Below, piece after piece: positions 1-9,118 of a DNA stretch of 19,938 bases (within the stretch, counting starts at the first letter, position 1; each line of letters opens with the position of its first letter). The position numbers were made by a program, and so were the translations under genes. Location: assembly GCF_000003605.2 (NCBI RefSeq), contig NW_003126887.1, positions 86,308 to 106,245 on the forward strand, read 5' to 3'. This DNA is from Saccoglossus kowalevskii. Its lineage: Eukaryota; Hemichordata; Enteropneusta; Harrimaniidae. The notes beneath the pieces were generated by a model that made no database searches, was not told the origin of the DNA, and saw only the letters and a program-made list of their open reading frames with translations.

Positions 1-19
1 CGCGTTCGGTTGATAGATG

Positions 20-463
20 TCCCCACCACAGCCCTGCGAACTTCCATAGACAAAGTCCGGGACTTTGAAAAATATAACTTTTTTAATGAAATAACATGAC
101 CAGGTACCCAAAATGATGATCGATTACCAGATATATCCAGAACTCCCACAGTTCGGAGTCCAATTGTGGATGAAATCGGCTACTTTGCCCTAAAAACAAA
201 CGCATTCTCTCGCGTGAATGAAATAAAAAATGGCGGCGTTTGGTGGATAATTCCTCCGGTACCTACGCGTTTACAATTTGACCGTCTTTACTAGTTGTTA
301 TTTAAAAACATTTCAGTTTCAGATAACTTTGTAATGGTTGTTACGGATAACTATCGTCATTTCAAAATATTTCGGCTGGGAAACTACTTATTTTTAACTT
401 GCGCACCAATTACGGTGCGCTCCCGGACTTTGTCTATGGAGGTACGCAGGGCTGAGGTGGGGA
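20..463. repeat. Inverted repeat pair (43-bp arms, 358 bp apart)
   Basis: Bases 20-62 are the reverse complement of 421-463 with 40 of 43 positions matching; both arms contain the string GACTTTGTCTATGGA or its complement. The arms enclose 358 bp with no credible coding region. The arrangement suits a foldback or MITE-type element, or two oppositely oriented copies of one repeat. The left arm sits close to the window edge, so the true ends may lie outside. I do not recognise the family. Confidence 0.6.
227..237 (+). promoter_or_regulatory. YY1-like motif AAAATGGCGGC
   Basis: The string matches the long YY1 consensus AAnATGGCGGC found near the start of many animal housekeeping genes, and TCTCGCG occurs shortly upstream at 207-213. 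The ATG inside it opens only a six-codon frame (stop at 248) unless spliced. It may be a decayed or alternative promoter, or chance. Confidence 0.25.
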
Positions 464-466
464 TTC

Positions 467-520
467 GCTGGTTCCCGGCGTCCTTTGCGAATGGCAGGTA
501 GGACGCAGGTAACTAGTAAT
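467..520 (-). repeat. Fragment of the same repeat family, inverted relative to 845-903
   Basis: GCTGGTTCCCG (467-477) and GGTAACTAGTAA (509-520) recur as complements, in the matching order, at 893-903 and 845-856 with similar spacing (31 versus 36 bp). With the arm at 421-463 this suggests a unit of at least 100 bp present more than once. No coding potential is seen. Confidence 0.45.
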
Positions 521-773
521 CGCCATATTGTTCCATTTGGGCCGGTTTTCCGGCCGGAAGGCACGTGACTGAGTGACGTAATTTGAAAACATTCCAAGTT
601 CCGTTCTGCGTAAACGTGTCTGTAATACTACAATAAAGCCATGCTCATACATACTGCCTGCTTAGATTTATAGATTTGTTACGTTCTATGCAAATTTATA
701 ACAAAAAAAAAACAGTTTTTTTTATTCGCCCAACTTTAAAAGGAAACCCCCGAACGGCCACGAGCGTAAGCGC

Positions 774-781
774 TGACGTCA
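774..781. promoter_or_regulatory. Palindromic CRE-like site TGACGTCA
   Basis: This is an exact eight-base cAMP-response-element palindrome about 490 bp upstream of the COMMD3 start codon. A second exact copy lies at 1723-1730 in intron 1. Both match the CREB/ATF consensus, but an 8-mer can occur by chance and no other evidence supports function. Confidence 0.25.
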
Positions 782-844
782 GGTAACTAAGGGAATTGGA
801 ACAAGCAACGAGAAAGTGGTGTACCAATCAGAATGCCGGAACCG

Positions 845-986
845 TTACTAGTTACCGGCCTCTTGTGGCTTGGTACGCCATGACACTTGAGGCGGGAACC
901 AGCCAAAGGTGGGGACATCTGTCAACCAAACGCGTTCCCGTACACACAGCACTGTACGCAGGGCTACGGCGACCCCAGCCCTTTAA
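845..986 (+). repeat. Third repeat-family fragment, ending at a TTAA
   Basis: Bases 908-934 are the reverse complement of window bases 1-27 (25 of 27 match), and 845-903 pairs with 467-520 in inverted order. The right side ends with GGGGTCGC-like sequence (reverse strand) next to TTAA at 983-986, recalling the ends of the TTAA elements at 11230-12864, though the match is loose. It probably belongs to the same local cluster of non-autonomous element remnants. The open frame across 796-1071 shows no recognisable protein. Confidence 0.4.
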
Positions 987-1194
987 TCTTGAAATCACGC
1001 GACCGATAAGTCTTCTTGAAATTGAAACCTGCCAAGTACCTATAGCGCTATATAGTATTTTAGCGGTATAAATAAAGAAAATAACTACTCAAATTTACCT
1101 CAAATGATTCAAGGACACAACTTCAGTATCATAAAACAGCAGACGACAAAAGTGAAATAAACAATCCATTGTCATAAGCGTTGAAGTAGCAAAA

Positions 1195-1268
1195 TCTCGC
1201 GATATTCTCGCGGGCAATGAGTGTGTAGGTCAAAGGTCATATGTGCGGAAGCCTCACAATAAAACAAA
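1195..1268 (+). promoter_or_regulatory. Proximal promoter/5' UTR of COMMD3: TCTCGCGA motif plus perfect DR1
   Basis: TCTCGCGA lies at 1195-1202 and a second TCTCGCG starts at 1206; this matches the TCTCGCGAGA core-promoter motif of CpG-type housekeeping genes, bound by BANP in mammals. AGGTCA-A-AGGTCA at 1227-1239 is an exact direct repeat with one-base spacing (DR1), the consensus for HNF4, RXR heterodimers and COUP-TF. It ends 29 bp before the COMMD3 ATG, so it lies in the core promoter or 5' UTR. A TATAAATA string at 1067-1074 could be a TATA-like element but overlaps an AATAAA and may be chance. The transcription start cannot be placed from sequence alone. Confidence 0.55.
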
Positions 1269-4200
1269 ATGGAGCTGTCTGTCGAGGCCTTGGGAGGGTT
1301 GCAGCTCTGTGGGGACAGCGCACATGTTTCGGACAAAGCTTTCATCGTTCTTGTTCGCCGAGTGTGTGATAACCTTTTGAAAGATTCCACTGACACCTCC
1401 GTGCTCGGTAAGGATGTCGATTTGTTTGGGGGGAAAGATGATTTGAGGATGTTTGATAAGTTTGTGGGTGTGCGCTACACAGCTAGCCCACAGGGGCTGG
1501 TCTATGGAACGCCGATGCTGTCTTATATTGTTGTTCAACTGTATATTATTCGCATACACCTCTATACAGTGATGTAATATCATTATATTATACTCTAGCA
1601 CAATTATATGGTTGTGTGTGACATCGTTATATTATATAAAGTCGTTATATGATGGTGTATTCTCATTAAAGTATAAGCCAACATCATTATAAATACTGAT
1701 GTAGCATCGTTATATGATTGTGTGACGTCATTATATCATAAGTTAAAATAATTCTATGCCAACATGTTTGTATGTTTGTGTCATGAGAGATATTATTTGC
1801 ACGCATCTTCAGAATATAAAAAATTATCAACAAAATGGATAATTGCACACCCTTCACATATCAGGTCTGTATAAATTGCTGACTGGAACCAAAATAGAGT
1901 AATAGGGTCCAACTTTAAACGAGTCAGAAAAAATACAAACCAGATAGCTTTGACAGTTTACCTCTGATCATGAGTGTGTGTGTGGTTTAAATTATTTAAA
2001 AAAATTAAATTTCTGAATCTAAAATATTTTTCATGTCTTTTAATGAAGTTATACTTATTTTCAGATGATGAAGGTCTATCAAATGTAGACCGTGCTGTTT
2101 TAAAACTCTGCTTTGCATCCCTTGTAACACTAGTATTGGAAGCTGCTAAACATGACAGCGATGCATCAACAATCAGGTTTGTATTTTTATATATTGGAAT
2201 GTCACTGATGTCTACTTTTTTTGTTTGGTTCAGTGTTGCATAATGAATTTTCGTACGATGTTTGAGACTATTTTATATCAAAAAACATCGTTCATTGTCA
2301 ATGACTCATTGTAGTCAGGCTTGGGGCATATCAGAAGCTGGTTGTTGGTATCCAAATGTTATTAATCCTTAATCTACATTTATTGTTTGGTCCAGTGTTC
2401 CAGACTGAAATTTGCTACCATTTTTGAGAATATGTTATATAAAAACAAAAACACTGTTCATTGTCAATGACATCATTATAGTCGGGATGGGGAAAAATCT
2501 AGAGCTGGTTGTTGGAATCAAAATGTCTTTAATCTTTTATGTCATACACTTTGACCTGTTTTGTGACCACTTTGCAATTTGCATGACTTTGTATTCAGAT
2601 CTTCATTGCATATCACACCAGTTGCATACCCTTATATTATTTATCCACCAGCCAAGTAATTGCCAGTGCCAGCAGCCAATTAGTGACCGCGTTGCTGCTG
2701 GTGATTTCTTGCAAAAGTGAGAGACAAGCCGAATTATCATAATTACTCACTGCAAACTTTGAAGCAGCTGACTTGAAAGTTTCATTGTATTGTAGATAGG
2801 GTGCAGTTATGATTTTGAGCAGTGAAGTTGTAAAGTAGGTGTGGTTCTGGCTGCTGAGTGGTCAGTGAAGATTATGTTGACTTTGTATAGTACATTGTAC
2901 TTCAAATTAAGTGTATAAGTAGCTAACACCACAGGATAGTTGGAAGTTGTTTTGGGCTATGATCTCACAACACCACCCCTTTGTTCCATAGTGTTTCCTA
3001 CATAAATCCTTGATATTGACTATGGTAATTCATATTTTACTGACATTGACTCTAGGTTTGCTGTTATTGCATAAATTGTCTGTCCTAGAAATTTGTATGA
3101 CCTTTGGACCAAGAACAATCCATTAAAACGCCACCTTCATTTTGTAAATGCAAGGAAATGATATTGCAGTCATGTCTGAGGCACCTTTGCCAAGAGTAGT
3201 AACCTGATGAGCCATTTATAAATTGTATTTTTCAGTACCATTCTTGAAGACTGCAAATTCACGGCTGATCGAATAGATATCCTCAATAAAATTTTTATCA
3301 GTAAAAAACCTGAAATTCAAGCATTACTAAGTAATATAGGACACACACCACCGCATATTGTAGATGTTGACTGGAGACTTGATTTTTATTTAAAGGTATG
3401 TAACATCTTATATAATGCTTATAAAAACACCATGCATTTATATATAGATATTTGTACAATTTTGAGTGGGTTACAGTTTTAAACCCCCACTAGTCAAACG
3501 ATTTTACCGGGGGGTATGTGCAATAACAAAGCTTACTGTTACTGAATGCTGAAAAATAATTTATCTTCTCTGTTTCAGCTGAAGGGAAGATTCAGTGAAA
3601 ATAAAATCCAGCGAATATACCTTTTTTCTTATATTTTACATTCAACTCAATATCAATGAACATAAATTCCATACAAAACAGTCAAAATATCTTTTCAGCT
3701 GAAACTTACAATTTTACAGTATATCATTTCAATTAATGTAAATGTATGGATAAATGTTGGATAGACAAATGCTTTTAATTTGCATAAACACAAATACAGA
3801 AAATGTTTGCTTCACCATAGTTGACCAAGTATAAACTTCTGTCTCAATGTAATCCCCCATCTCTCCAAATTTACAGCATTTTATGATAAAAAAGTATTTT
3901 TGGGACGAGTTTAATTGAACAGCCTCATGTTCAGCTTTGATCTGTTATCATCATGATCCTCAATGTTGCGTGATGATTTTCGATTGGTAGGGACAAGAGA
4001 AAATAAACATGAGTCAATCTTGCTTATGGGAATCATAATCTAAGACTTTCACACTGTTCAGTAGTACATGCCCAGTATGTCAAATAATATTAGGACATAA
4101 ATAATGTGTTACCTCTAACCTGCTTACATTTCCTGAGGGAGAAATATTCTCAAATTTCATGAGTCTGTGATTACTACTACATTTTTAAGTAGTGAAAATT

Positions 4201-7200
4201 TCATTTTAGCTTTTTAAGTAGTGACTTGAAAGTCAAAATGCAAGAAAACATTTTTGTAGCCAAGTAAAGTAACACACTCCCAAAATGCAGTTAATTCACA
4301 AAAAGTAGTTTGATTCTGGCTGTTAAGAATATGCCAACCTAATGTCATTATTCAATTGGCCTTGGTGGTTTTTAAGAAGAATTCGAAAATATATTTTTTT
4401 TTACCTAAAATGACAAAAATTGATGATATTGTCACAAAATAAAAAAAAAATCATTTAGGGGTCCATTCAAGGTATTTACATATTATTTATCAAAATGATT
4501 GGGTTGATAGTTTTTGAGGAAATCAAAAATGATGATTGACACTGACAGACAATCACCTATATGAACAGCTCCGCTCTGTTATCTTTTGATAAGTAGGTAT
4601 TGCATCTTGTGGTCTGGTATGGGAACAATTGTGTGCCTAACTATGCCGAATTCTCCAGTGTGTGTCCCATGTAATGGTCTTGTATGGGAACACTTGGATA
4701 CCTAACTATACAAAATACCAATTGGATACTTGAAGGGGACAGTATGCAAATAAGGTGGTTTCACAGTGTCATCATTTTTGACTCCCATGTGCGAAGCACA
4801 AAATGGGAGTCTTTGCAGTTAGTGTGTCTGTATGTGTGTCCAACTGTTCCACTGCTATCTCAAGAACCATACATCGGTTTTTGATGAAACTTGGTGCATA
4901 GATGCTCTGGGCCAATGCGCAGATATGATTAGGTTTTGGTAAAAATCCATGCTCGTTAATTACCTAATTTGCATGATAATTAGCTATTTTTTAGTGGTTC
5001 TATGACTGTTCCACTGGTATCTAAACAACCACTCATCGGATTTTGATGAAACTTGATACATAGATCCTCTGAACATATGCGCAGATTTGATTAGTTTTTG
5101 GTAAAAATCCATGCATATTAATTACCTAATTTGCATGATAAATAGCTATTTTTTAGTGGTTCCATGACTGTTCCACTGATATCTAAACAACTACTCATTG
5201 GATTTTGATGAAACTTGGTACATAGATGCTCTGAACTAATGCTAGGTTTTGATTAGTTTTTGGTAATAATCCGTGGATACTAATTACCTAATTTGCATAA
5301 TGATTAGTCAATTTTCGGTTTTTCCACGGATATCTTAAGTACTAATCATCACATTTCAATGAAACTTGGTACATAGATGTCATATGACACTGCACAGACC
5401 TGATAGTTTTTATGGTAATATCAGCACATATAATTACCTAATTTGCATAATTAATTAATTTTCAGCTTTTCCACAGGAATCTCAAGAACTAATCATCGCA
5501 TTTCAATGAAACTTGATACATAGATCCTTTAGGACTATGCAGAGACCTGATTAGTTTCAGGGTAAATAATTGTGCATATTAATTACCTAATTTGCATAAT
5601 TAATTTTCAGCTTTTCTACTGATATCTAAAGTACTAATCATCACATTTCAATGAATCTAGAATTATGCAGATCCCCATTAGTTTTTGGTAAATATTTGTG
5701 CATATTAATCACCTAATTTGCATAATTAACCAATTTTCAACTTTCACACTGATATCTCAGGTACTAATCATCACATATCAATGAATGTTTATACATGGAT
5801 GCTGTAGGACAATAGACAGACCTGGATAATTGTGGGTTAAAATCTGTACATATTAATTACCCAATTTGCATAATTAACCAATTTTAAGCTTTCACACTGA
5901 TATCTAAAGTACTAATTATTCCATTTTAATGAAACTTAGTACTAAGATGCTCTAGGACAATGTACAAACCTAATTAGTTTGGGGTAAAAATCTGTTCATA
6001 TTAATTCCCTAATTAGCATAATAATTCATATTTTTTTGGTTCTAATCACATTTCAATTAAACTTGGTACATAGAGTTTTTGTTACATTGCGCAGACCTCA
6101 TTAGTTTTTCACACAAATCTGTTCATATAAATTTTCTGATTTGCATAATTAGTTTTCAGCTAAGTAATTTCAAATTATATTTAATGTGTCTCCAATACTC
6201 TCAGCACATGGGAGTTCTTTCTAAGCTTTCTTTGATTGTTTGTATACTTAGAATAATCATGTTGATAAAGTGAATGAACCAGTGTATATGGTGACATTAA
6301 AAACGGAAGAAGGAGGTCAAGAAGAAACAAAAGATGTGCAATTTGCATGTTCCATGGAACAGTTACAGGTAGGAGTCATAATTTGTGTTTATCTTCACTT
6401 AATTCTGCATGTGCTTCTGTTATGTTTACCCTTTGGTTGGCAAAGTCAACTGCAGGCACCATCCATAGAATAGTTTCATTCATAGTTTGCTCTTGTATGA
6501 AAATTTTGATCAAAAACTAGAAGCAATGTCACATTTTTCGTTTAGTCCAAAAGTAAGAATGTATAAAAATTTGAGCAGAAAAAAAGGTTTAATGATGGCA
6601 CGTACCAGCAAATTATGCAAAAATACTTTTTTTTTTGTCAGAATTTTAGAAAAAAACAAATAACAGCTTTTGCTTGTTCATTTTATAAAACAAGTTAACC
6701 AGGGACATTTTGTTTCACCTTAAACTAATGCACCTGAAAATACTGTGTGACTGCATACTTTGTGGCTTCCACATAATAACCTTATTATTATCATACTTCT
6801 CCCCAATACAACTACTTGTTTTATAAAGCCCAAAACTGAGCAAGGTTGTAGAAATTAGTAGAACTTTCTCGCTATCTTTATAACATGTCTGCCAGCTTGA
6901 AAATCATTCCATATTTGGAATTTGCATATCCTAATATGGTAATACACAGATAACCTGTGCAGTACCACAATATTATATTGGAAAAGAATATAAAAATGGT
7001 CATATAAAATAAAAGAAAACAACTGAAAGATTATAACATTTTTTTTCTCAAATATTGCTCCTTTCCCCCCATTCTCCTCAAACCAGACACATACTTTCTT
7101 TTTACATCCACATATGATGTTCTTTGATTGTATATTTTATGTTACAAAGTCTTGTTTGTTTCTTATATCTTTACAGGATTTGGTCGGAAAGTTGAAAGAC

Positions 7201-7236
7201 GCATGTAAAAATTTAGAGAAAGCCAGCCAACTGTGA
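1269..7236 (+). CDS. COMMD3: COMM domain-containing protein 3, complete five-exon gene
   Basis: Exons are 1269-1407, 2065-2176, 3236-3395, 6252-6368 and 7177-7236 (TGA at 7234-7236). All four introns are GT-AG, with phases 1, 2, 0 and 0, and the joined frame gives 195 residues, the length I recall for human COMMD3. COMMD3 is a subunit of the COMMD/CCDC22/CCDC93 (CCC, Commander) complex, which works with retriever in endosome-to-surface recycling of membrane proteins; COMMD proteins are also linked to NF-kB and cullin regulation. The N-terminal helical part is about residues 1-120, with conserved-looking LEAAKH (71-76) and LEDCKF (87-92). The COMM domain begins near VDWRLDF (128-134) and ends with FACSMEQLQ (168-176) and DLVGKLKDA (177-185), which closely match the vertebrate protein as I remember it. 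The ATG at 1269 gives the family-typical MELS start with A at -3. No frameshift or missing segment is visible. Confidence 0.97.
1408..2064 (+). other. COMMD3 intron 1 with degenerate ATCGTTATAT repeat
   Basis: The donor is GTAAGG at 1408 and the acceptor is TTTTCAG ending at 2064. From about 1568 to 1740 the sequence repeats variants of GACATCGTTATAT and CATCATTATA at irregular spacing, which looks like a decayed AT-rich minisatellite. It includes an exact TGACGTCA at 1723-1730. Nothing else is recognised in the intron. Confidence 0.7.
2221..2540 (+). repeat. Tandem duplication, two diverged 162-bp units in intron 2
   Basis: Unit 1 starts at 2221 (TTGTTTGGTTCAGTGTT) and unit 2 at 2383 (TTGTTTGGTCCAGTGTT). 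Shared blocks follow in order: TTCATTGTCAATGA, ATAGTC or GTAGTC with GGGATGGGG or GGCTTGGGG, then AGCTGGTTGTTGG. The two units are clearly homologous but have many substitutions, so the duplication is old. Confidence 0.75.
2541..3235 (+). other. Remainder of COMMD3 intron 2
   Basis: The stretch holds no gene or mobile element that I can recognise. One small hairpin is visible near 2669-2702, with CCAGCAGC and GCTGCTGG arms. The intron ends with a clear pyrimidine tract and TTTTTCAG at 3228-3235. Confidence 0.6.
3534..3722 (-). mobile_element. MITE copy ('TTATTTTCRCTG' family) in COMMD3 intron 3
   Basis: Bases 3576-3722 are recognisably the reverse complement of 9390-9557. Shared ordered blocks include CTGAAGGGAAGATTCAGTG, AAAATAAAATCCAGCGAATA, ACATTCAACTCAA and ATTCCATACAAAACA. 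The right end reads TTTTACAGTA, matching the inverted TACTGTAA end of the 9390 copy, and TTACTGTTACTG at 3534 may be the other end. It is a short non-autonomous element with no coding capacity. Confidence 0.65.
3723..4779 (+). other. Middle of COMMD3 intron 3, no gene seen
   Basis: This is an AT-rich stretch with A/T homopolymer runs (for example 4440-4450). Phrases such as TATGGGAACA...ACCTAACTAT recur at 4618-4645 and 4683-4711, suggesting a small local duplication about 65 bp apart. Nothing coding or clearly mobile is recognised. Confidence 0.5.
4781..6215 (+). mobile_element. Terminal-inverted-repeat element carrying nine tandem units of about 126-162 bp
   Basis: The perfect 12-bp inverted ends are ACTCCCATGTGC (4781-4792) and GCACATGGGAGT (6204-6215). 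The left end also forms a hairpin, because ATGGGAGTC recurs at 4803-4811. Between the ends are about nine degenerate units, each with CCACTGATATCT, then GATGAAACTTGGTACATAGATG, then TTAGTTTTTGGTAA, then ATTACCTAATTTGCAT. The ATTTGCAT anchor occurs at 4967, 5129, 5291, 5441, 5590, 5716, 5864 and 6139, with a degenerate copy near 6012. The design of short inverted ends, a left hairpin and a tandem core of about 160 bp resembles the pearl/HINE (Helentron-derived) elements of molluscs and echinoderms. No transposase or helicase is encoded. It lies wholly within COMMD3 intron 3. Confidence 0.75.
6369..7176 (+). other. COMMD3 intron 4, no recognisable element
   Basis: The intron is AT-rich with T and A runs and a standard donor (GTAGGA) and acceptor (TTACAG). 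A pyrimidine-rich tract lies around 7040-7080. I see no exon, RNA gene or repeat with a clear partner. Confidence 0.6.
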
Positions 7237-7926
7237 TAATTTTTTTATATATGAAAAGTTTTTTTTATAGTATTTTCATTTTTACTGTATAAATATATAT
7301 ATATTTCCGTGTAAGTTTCTTAGAACGTCTGCTTTGGTTCAACTCACAGAAACTAGTGAGGTATGTTATTATACATCTGCCATCAGAACGTCATAAGTTA
7401 CAGCATGCCGTAATTTTGTGGTATTGCACTGGGTATTTGCATCCCACTACAATAGGAAATGTGAATTCCAAGTATATAACCATTTAGCATGTAAGCGTCC
7501 TTGAATAATAAAAACAAACATGGCAGCCCCCAAGGTTTGTCCGGACTCAACACAAAGAAGTTCGCTAAATCTGTTCTAAACTTTCTGGATTTAAACATTC
7601 CCATGATGTATCCTGGGGGGGGGGGGGGGTGTATAATAATAAGGTTATTATGAGGATAACGCAAAGTATTCACTCAGTATGCTGCACGTCGGTCAATACT
7701 CCTGTTTTACTGTTTTTGCGGTATCCTTATAATAACTTCATGGCACTGGTATAATTAATATTCAACACAAGGTACAAGATACTGTGTATATCTACTAAAA
7801 ATGAATGCCAGATTGTTAAGGTGATCTGTGCTTAATAATCAACTTTTATGGGTGAAACAGAAAGCCCACAATGAACATGTGTATACTATGATTACATAAT
7901 TGTGTTTCCATGCAAACGAAAATAAA
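7237..7926 (+). promoter_or_regulatory. COMMD3 3' UTR/flank with candidate poly(A) signals
   Basis: After the TGA, AT-rich sequence holds a weak TATAAA at 7288-7293 and canonical AATAAA at 7507-7512 and 7921-7926. The 7507 signal is followed by a GT-rich patch near 7534-7542 that could serve as the downstream element. Which signal is used cannot be decided from sequence. A run of 15 G residues lies at 7615-7629. Confidence 0.4.
7615..7629. repeat. Homopolymer G15
   Basis: Fifteen consecutive G residues are present. The length is likely variable between individuals and prone to sequencing error. Confidence 0.95.
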
Positions 7927-8452
7927 ACCAAATTGTACCAAACTAAAGGTTTAATTTCTCATTTTTACAAATAAATCATGTATTTGGTCATTATACGTTT
8001 GGTTCATTTGTGTACGCATTCACTTTATTTTGCTTTAGCAAGATCCATGGCAATGTTTAGCGGGTATCGTCAACTGAATGTCAATTTTATCAACACTGTG
8101 AATCCAGGGCTAATAACATTTTACCTAAAACGCTTTGACAGTTCCGTGCATTGAATGTCACTGATGTCTCTTTTGTGACTTTTTTTTTTTTTCATCATGT
8201 GCAACTTGCACGTGTTGACATATACTGCATTTTTCAGAGCTGTGTGATTATCTTTCTATCATAGTGTCATTATGGCAATTTAATGTCAACCAAGCCTGGT
8301 TGAACTTAAGCATCTTAAGGATCTTAACCTTGGTTTAGTCAAAGTTGTATCCATTAGTGAAAGAATTCCGCCAATGGATTTAACTTTCCAATTGTGTTTG
8401 GCATACTTACTCACGGTAGGGGCTTGATCTTTTGAGGTGCTTAACCTCAGGT

Positions 8453-8506
8453 AGGATTTGAACTTGAGGTATACCAGCCTGATGCAAAAACCGCTATCAG
8501 TGATAT
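8453..8506 (-). mobile_element. tRNA-derived SINE-like relic
   Basis: On the minus strand, AAGTTCAAATCC (8465-8454) matches an RNA polymerase III B box. An A-box-like segment (TGATAGCGG) lies upstream near 8500-8490. Between them CAGGCTGGTATACC recurs as CAGGCTGATATACG at about 18021-18034, again just before a B-box-like string. The shared block supports one tRNA-derived family, but both copies are decayed and the tRNA fold is poor, so neither is a functional tRNA gene. Confidence 0.35.
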
Positions 8507-8823
8507 TTGTTTTTTGCCTCACAAACTATGCTATGATAAGTATCAACAAATACACATATATTGGACACAAATAAAGATCAACAGTTGACCGAGTTAATGA
8601 TGTCAACAACAAAAAATATTACTAAGTGACGGAGCCAGATATAGTTACTGAGAACACAACAAATTGAGTTGCTTAAAAATATGTCTGTACTTCATGGCAC
8701 CAAGGTTTATGTTACTCAAAACAAGAGCATAACATTACTGTATGTTTTCTGGTGACTTACTTTAGTATGATCCACTCTTTACATTTTACAAAATGCCCAA
8801 TAACAGACCCCGTAATATGTGAT

Positions 8824-8852
8824 GGGATGGGATGGTTGATTGATTGATTGAT
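8824..8852 (+). repeat. Short tandem repeats (GGGAT)n and (TTGA)n
   Basis: GATGGGATGGGATGG is followed directly by four copies of TTGA/TGAT. It is a minor simple-sequence stretch in otherwise unremarkable DNA (8507-9030), where I see no gene. Confidence 0.8.
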
Positions 8853-9030
8853 CGGAGTATACATTTTTTTTACTACGAATTGTTAATGATGATATATACT
8901 TAAAGTATATTTTTAAATTTTATTTGCCGATGGACAAAATTAGGAAATTTTGTCAGTATTTATCAGGGGGATGTGTTTCATGAAACTAATGAATACTGTC
9001 TGAAGATATGTTAACTTGCTGTATGACAAA

Positions 9031-9118
9031 CTTCCAGCATGCAGTGCGTTGAACTCCCAGCATGCATTGGGGTAAACATCCAGTTGACTTTTGATGTAGT
9101 GAACTGCGCATGTGCAGT
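9031..9118. promoter_or_regulatory. ZNF143/Staf-like motif pair plus NRF1-like site
   Basis: Two related strings, CTTCCAGCATGCAGTGCG (9031-9048) and CTCCCAGCATGCATTGGG (9054-9071), resemble the ZNF143/Staf consensus (TTCCCAGCATGCxxTGCG). About 30 bp on, ACTGCGCATGTGCAGT (9103-9118) is a near-palindrome close to the NRF1 consensus TGCGCATGCGCA. Such clusters mark housekeeping promoters in animals, but no first exon can be shown here. The AATAAA at 9172-9177 could be a poly(A) signal or chance. Confidence 0.35.

Noticed and set aside
796-1071. 91-residue open frame upstream of COMMD3
   Set aside because: It overlaps the repeat-family fragment at 845-986 and shows no domain.
1254-1601. 115-residue minus-strand frame
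   Set aside because: It is antisense to COMMD3 exon 1; the plus strand is the real coding strand.
4684-4884. 66-residue frame with VCLYVCPTVPLLSQEP
   Set aside because: It is the translation of the left edge of the tandem element and has no sign of selection as protein.
4781-6215. CRISPR array
   Set aside because: Units are about 126-162 bp, degenerate throughout and without short unique spacers, and the genome is eukaryotic.
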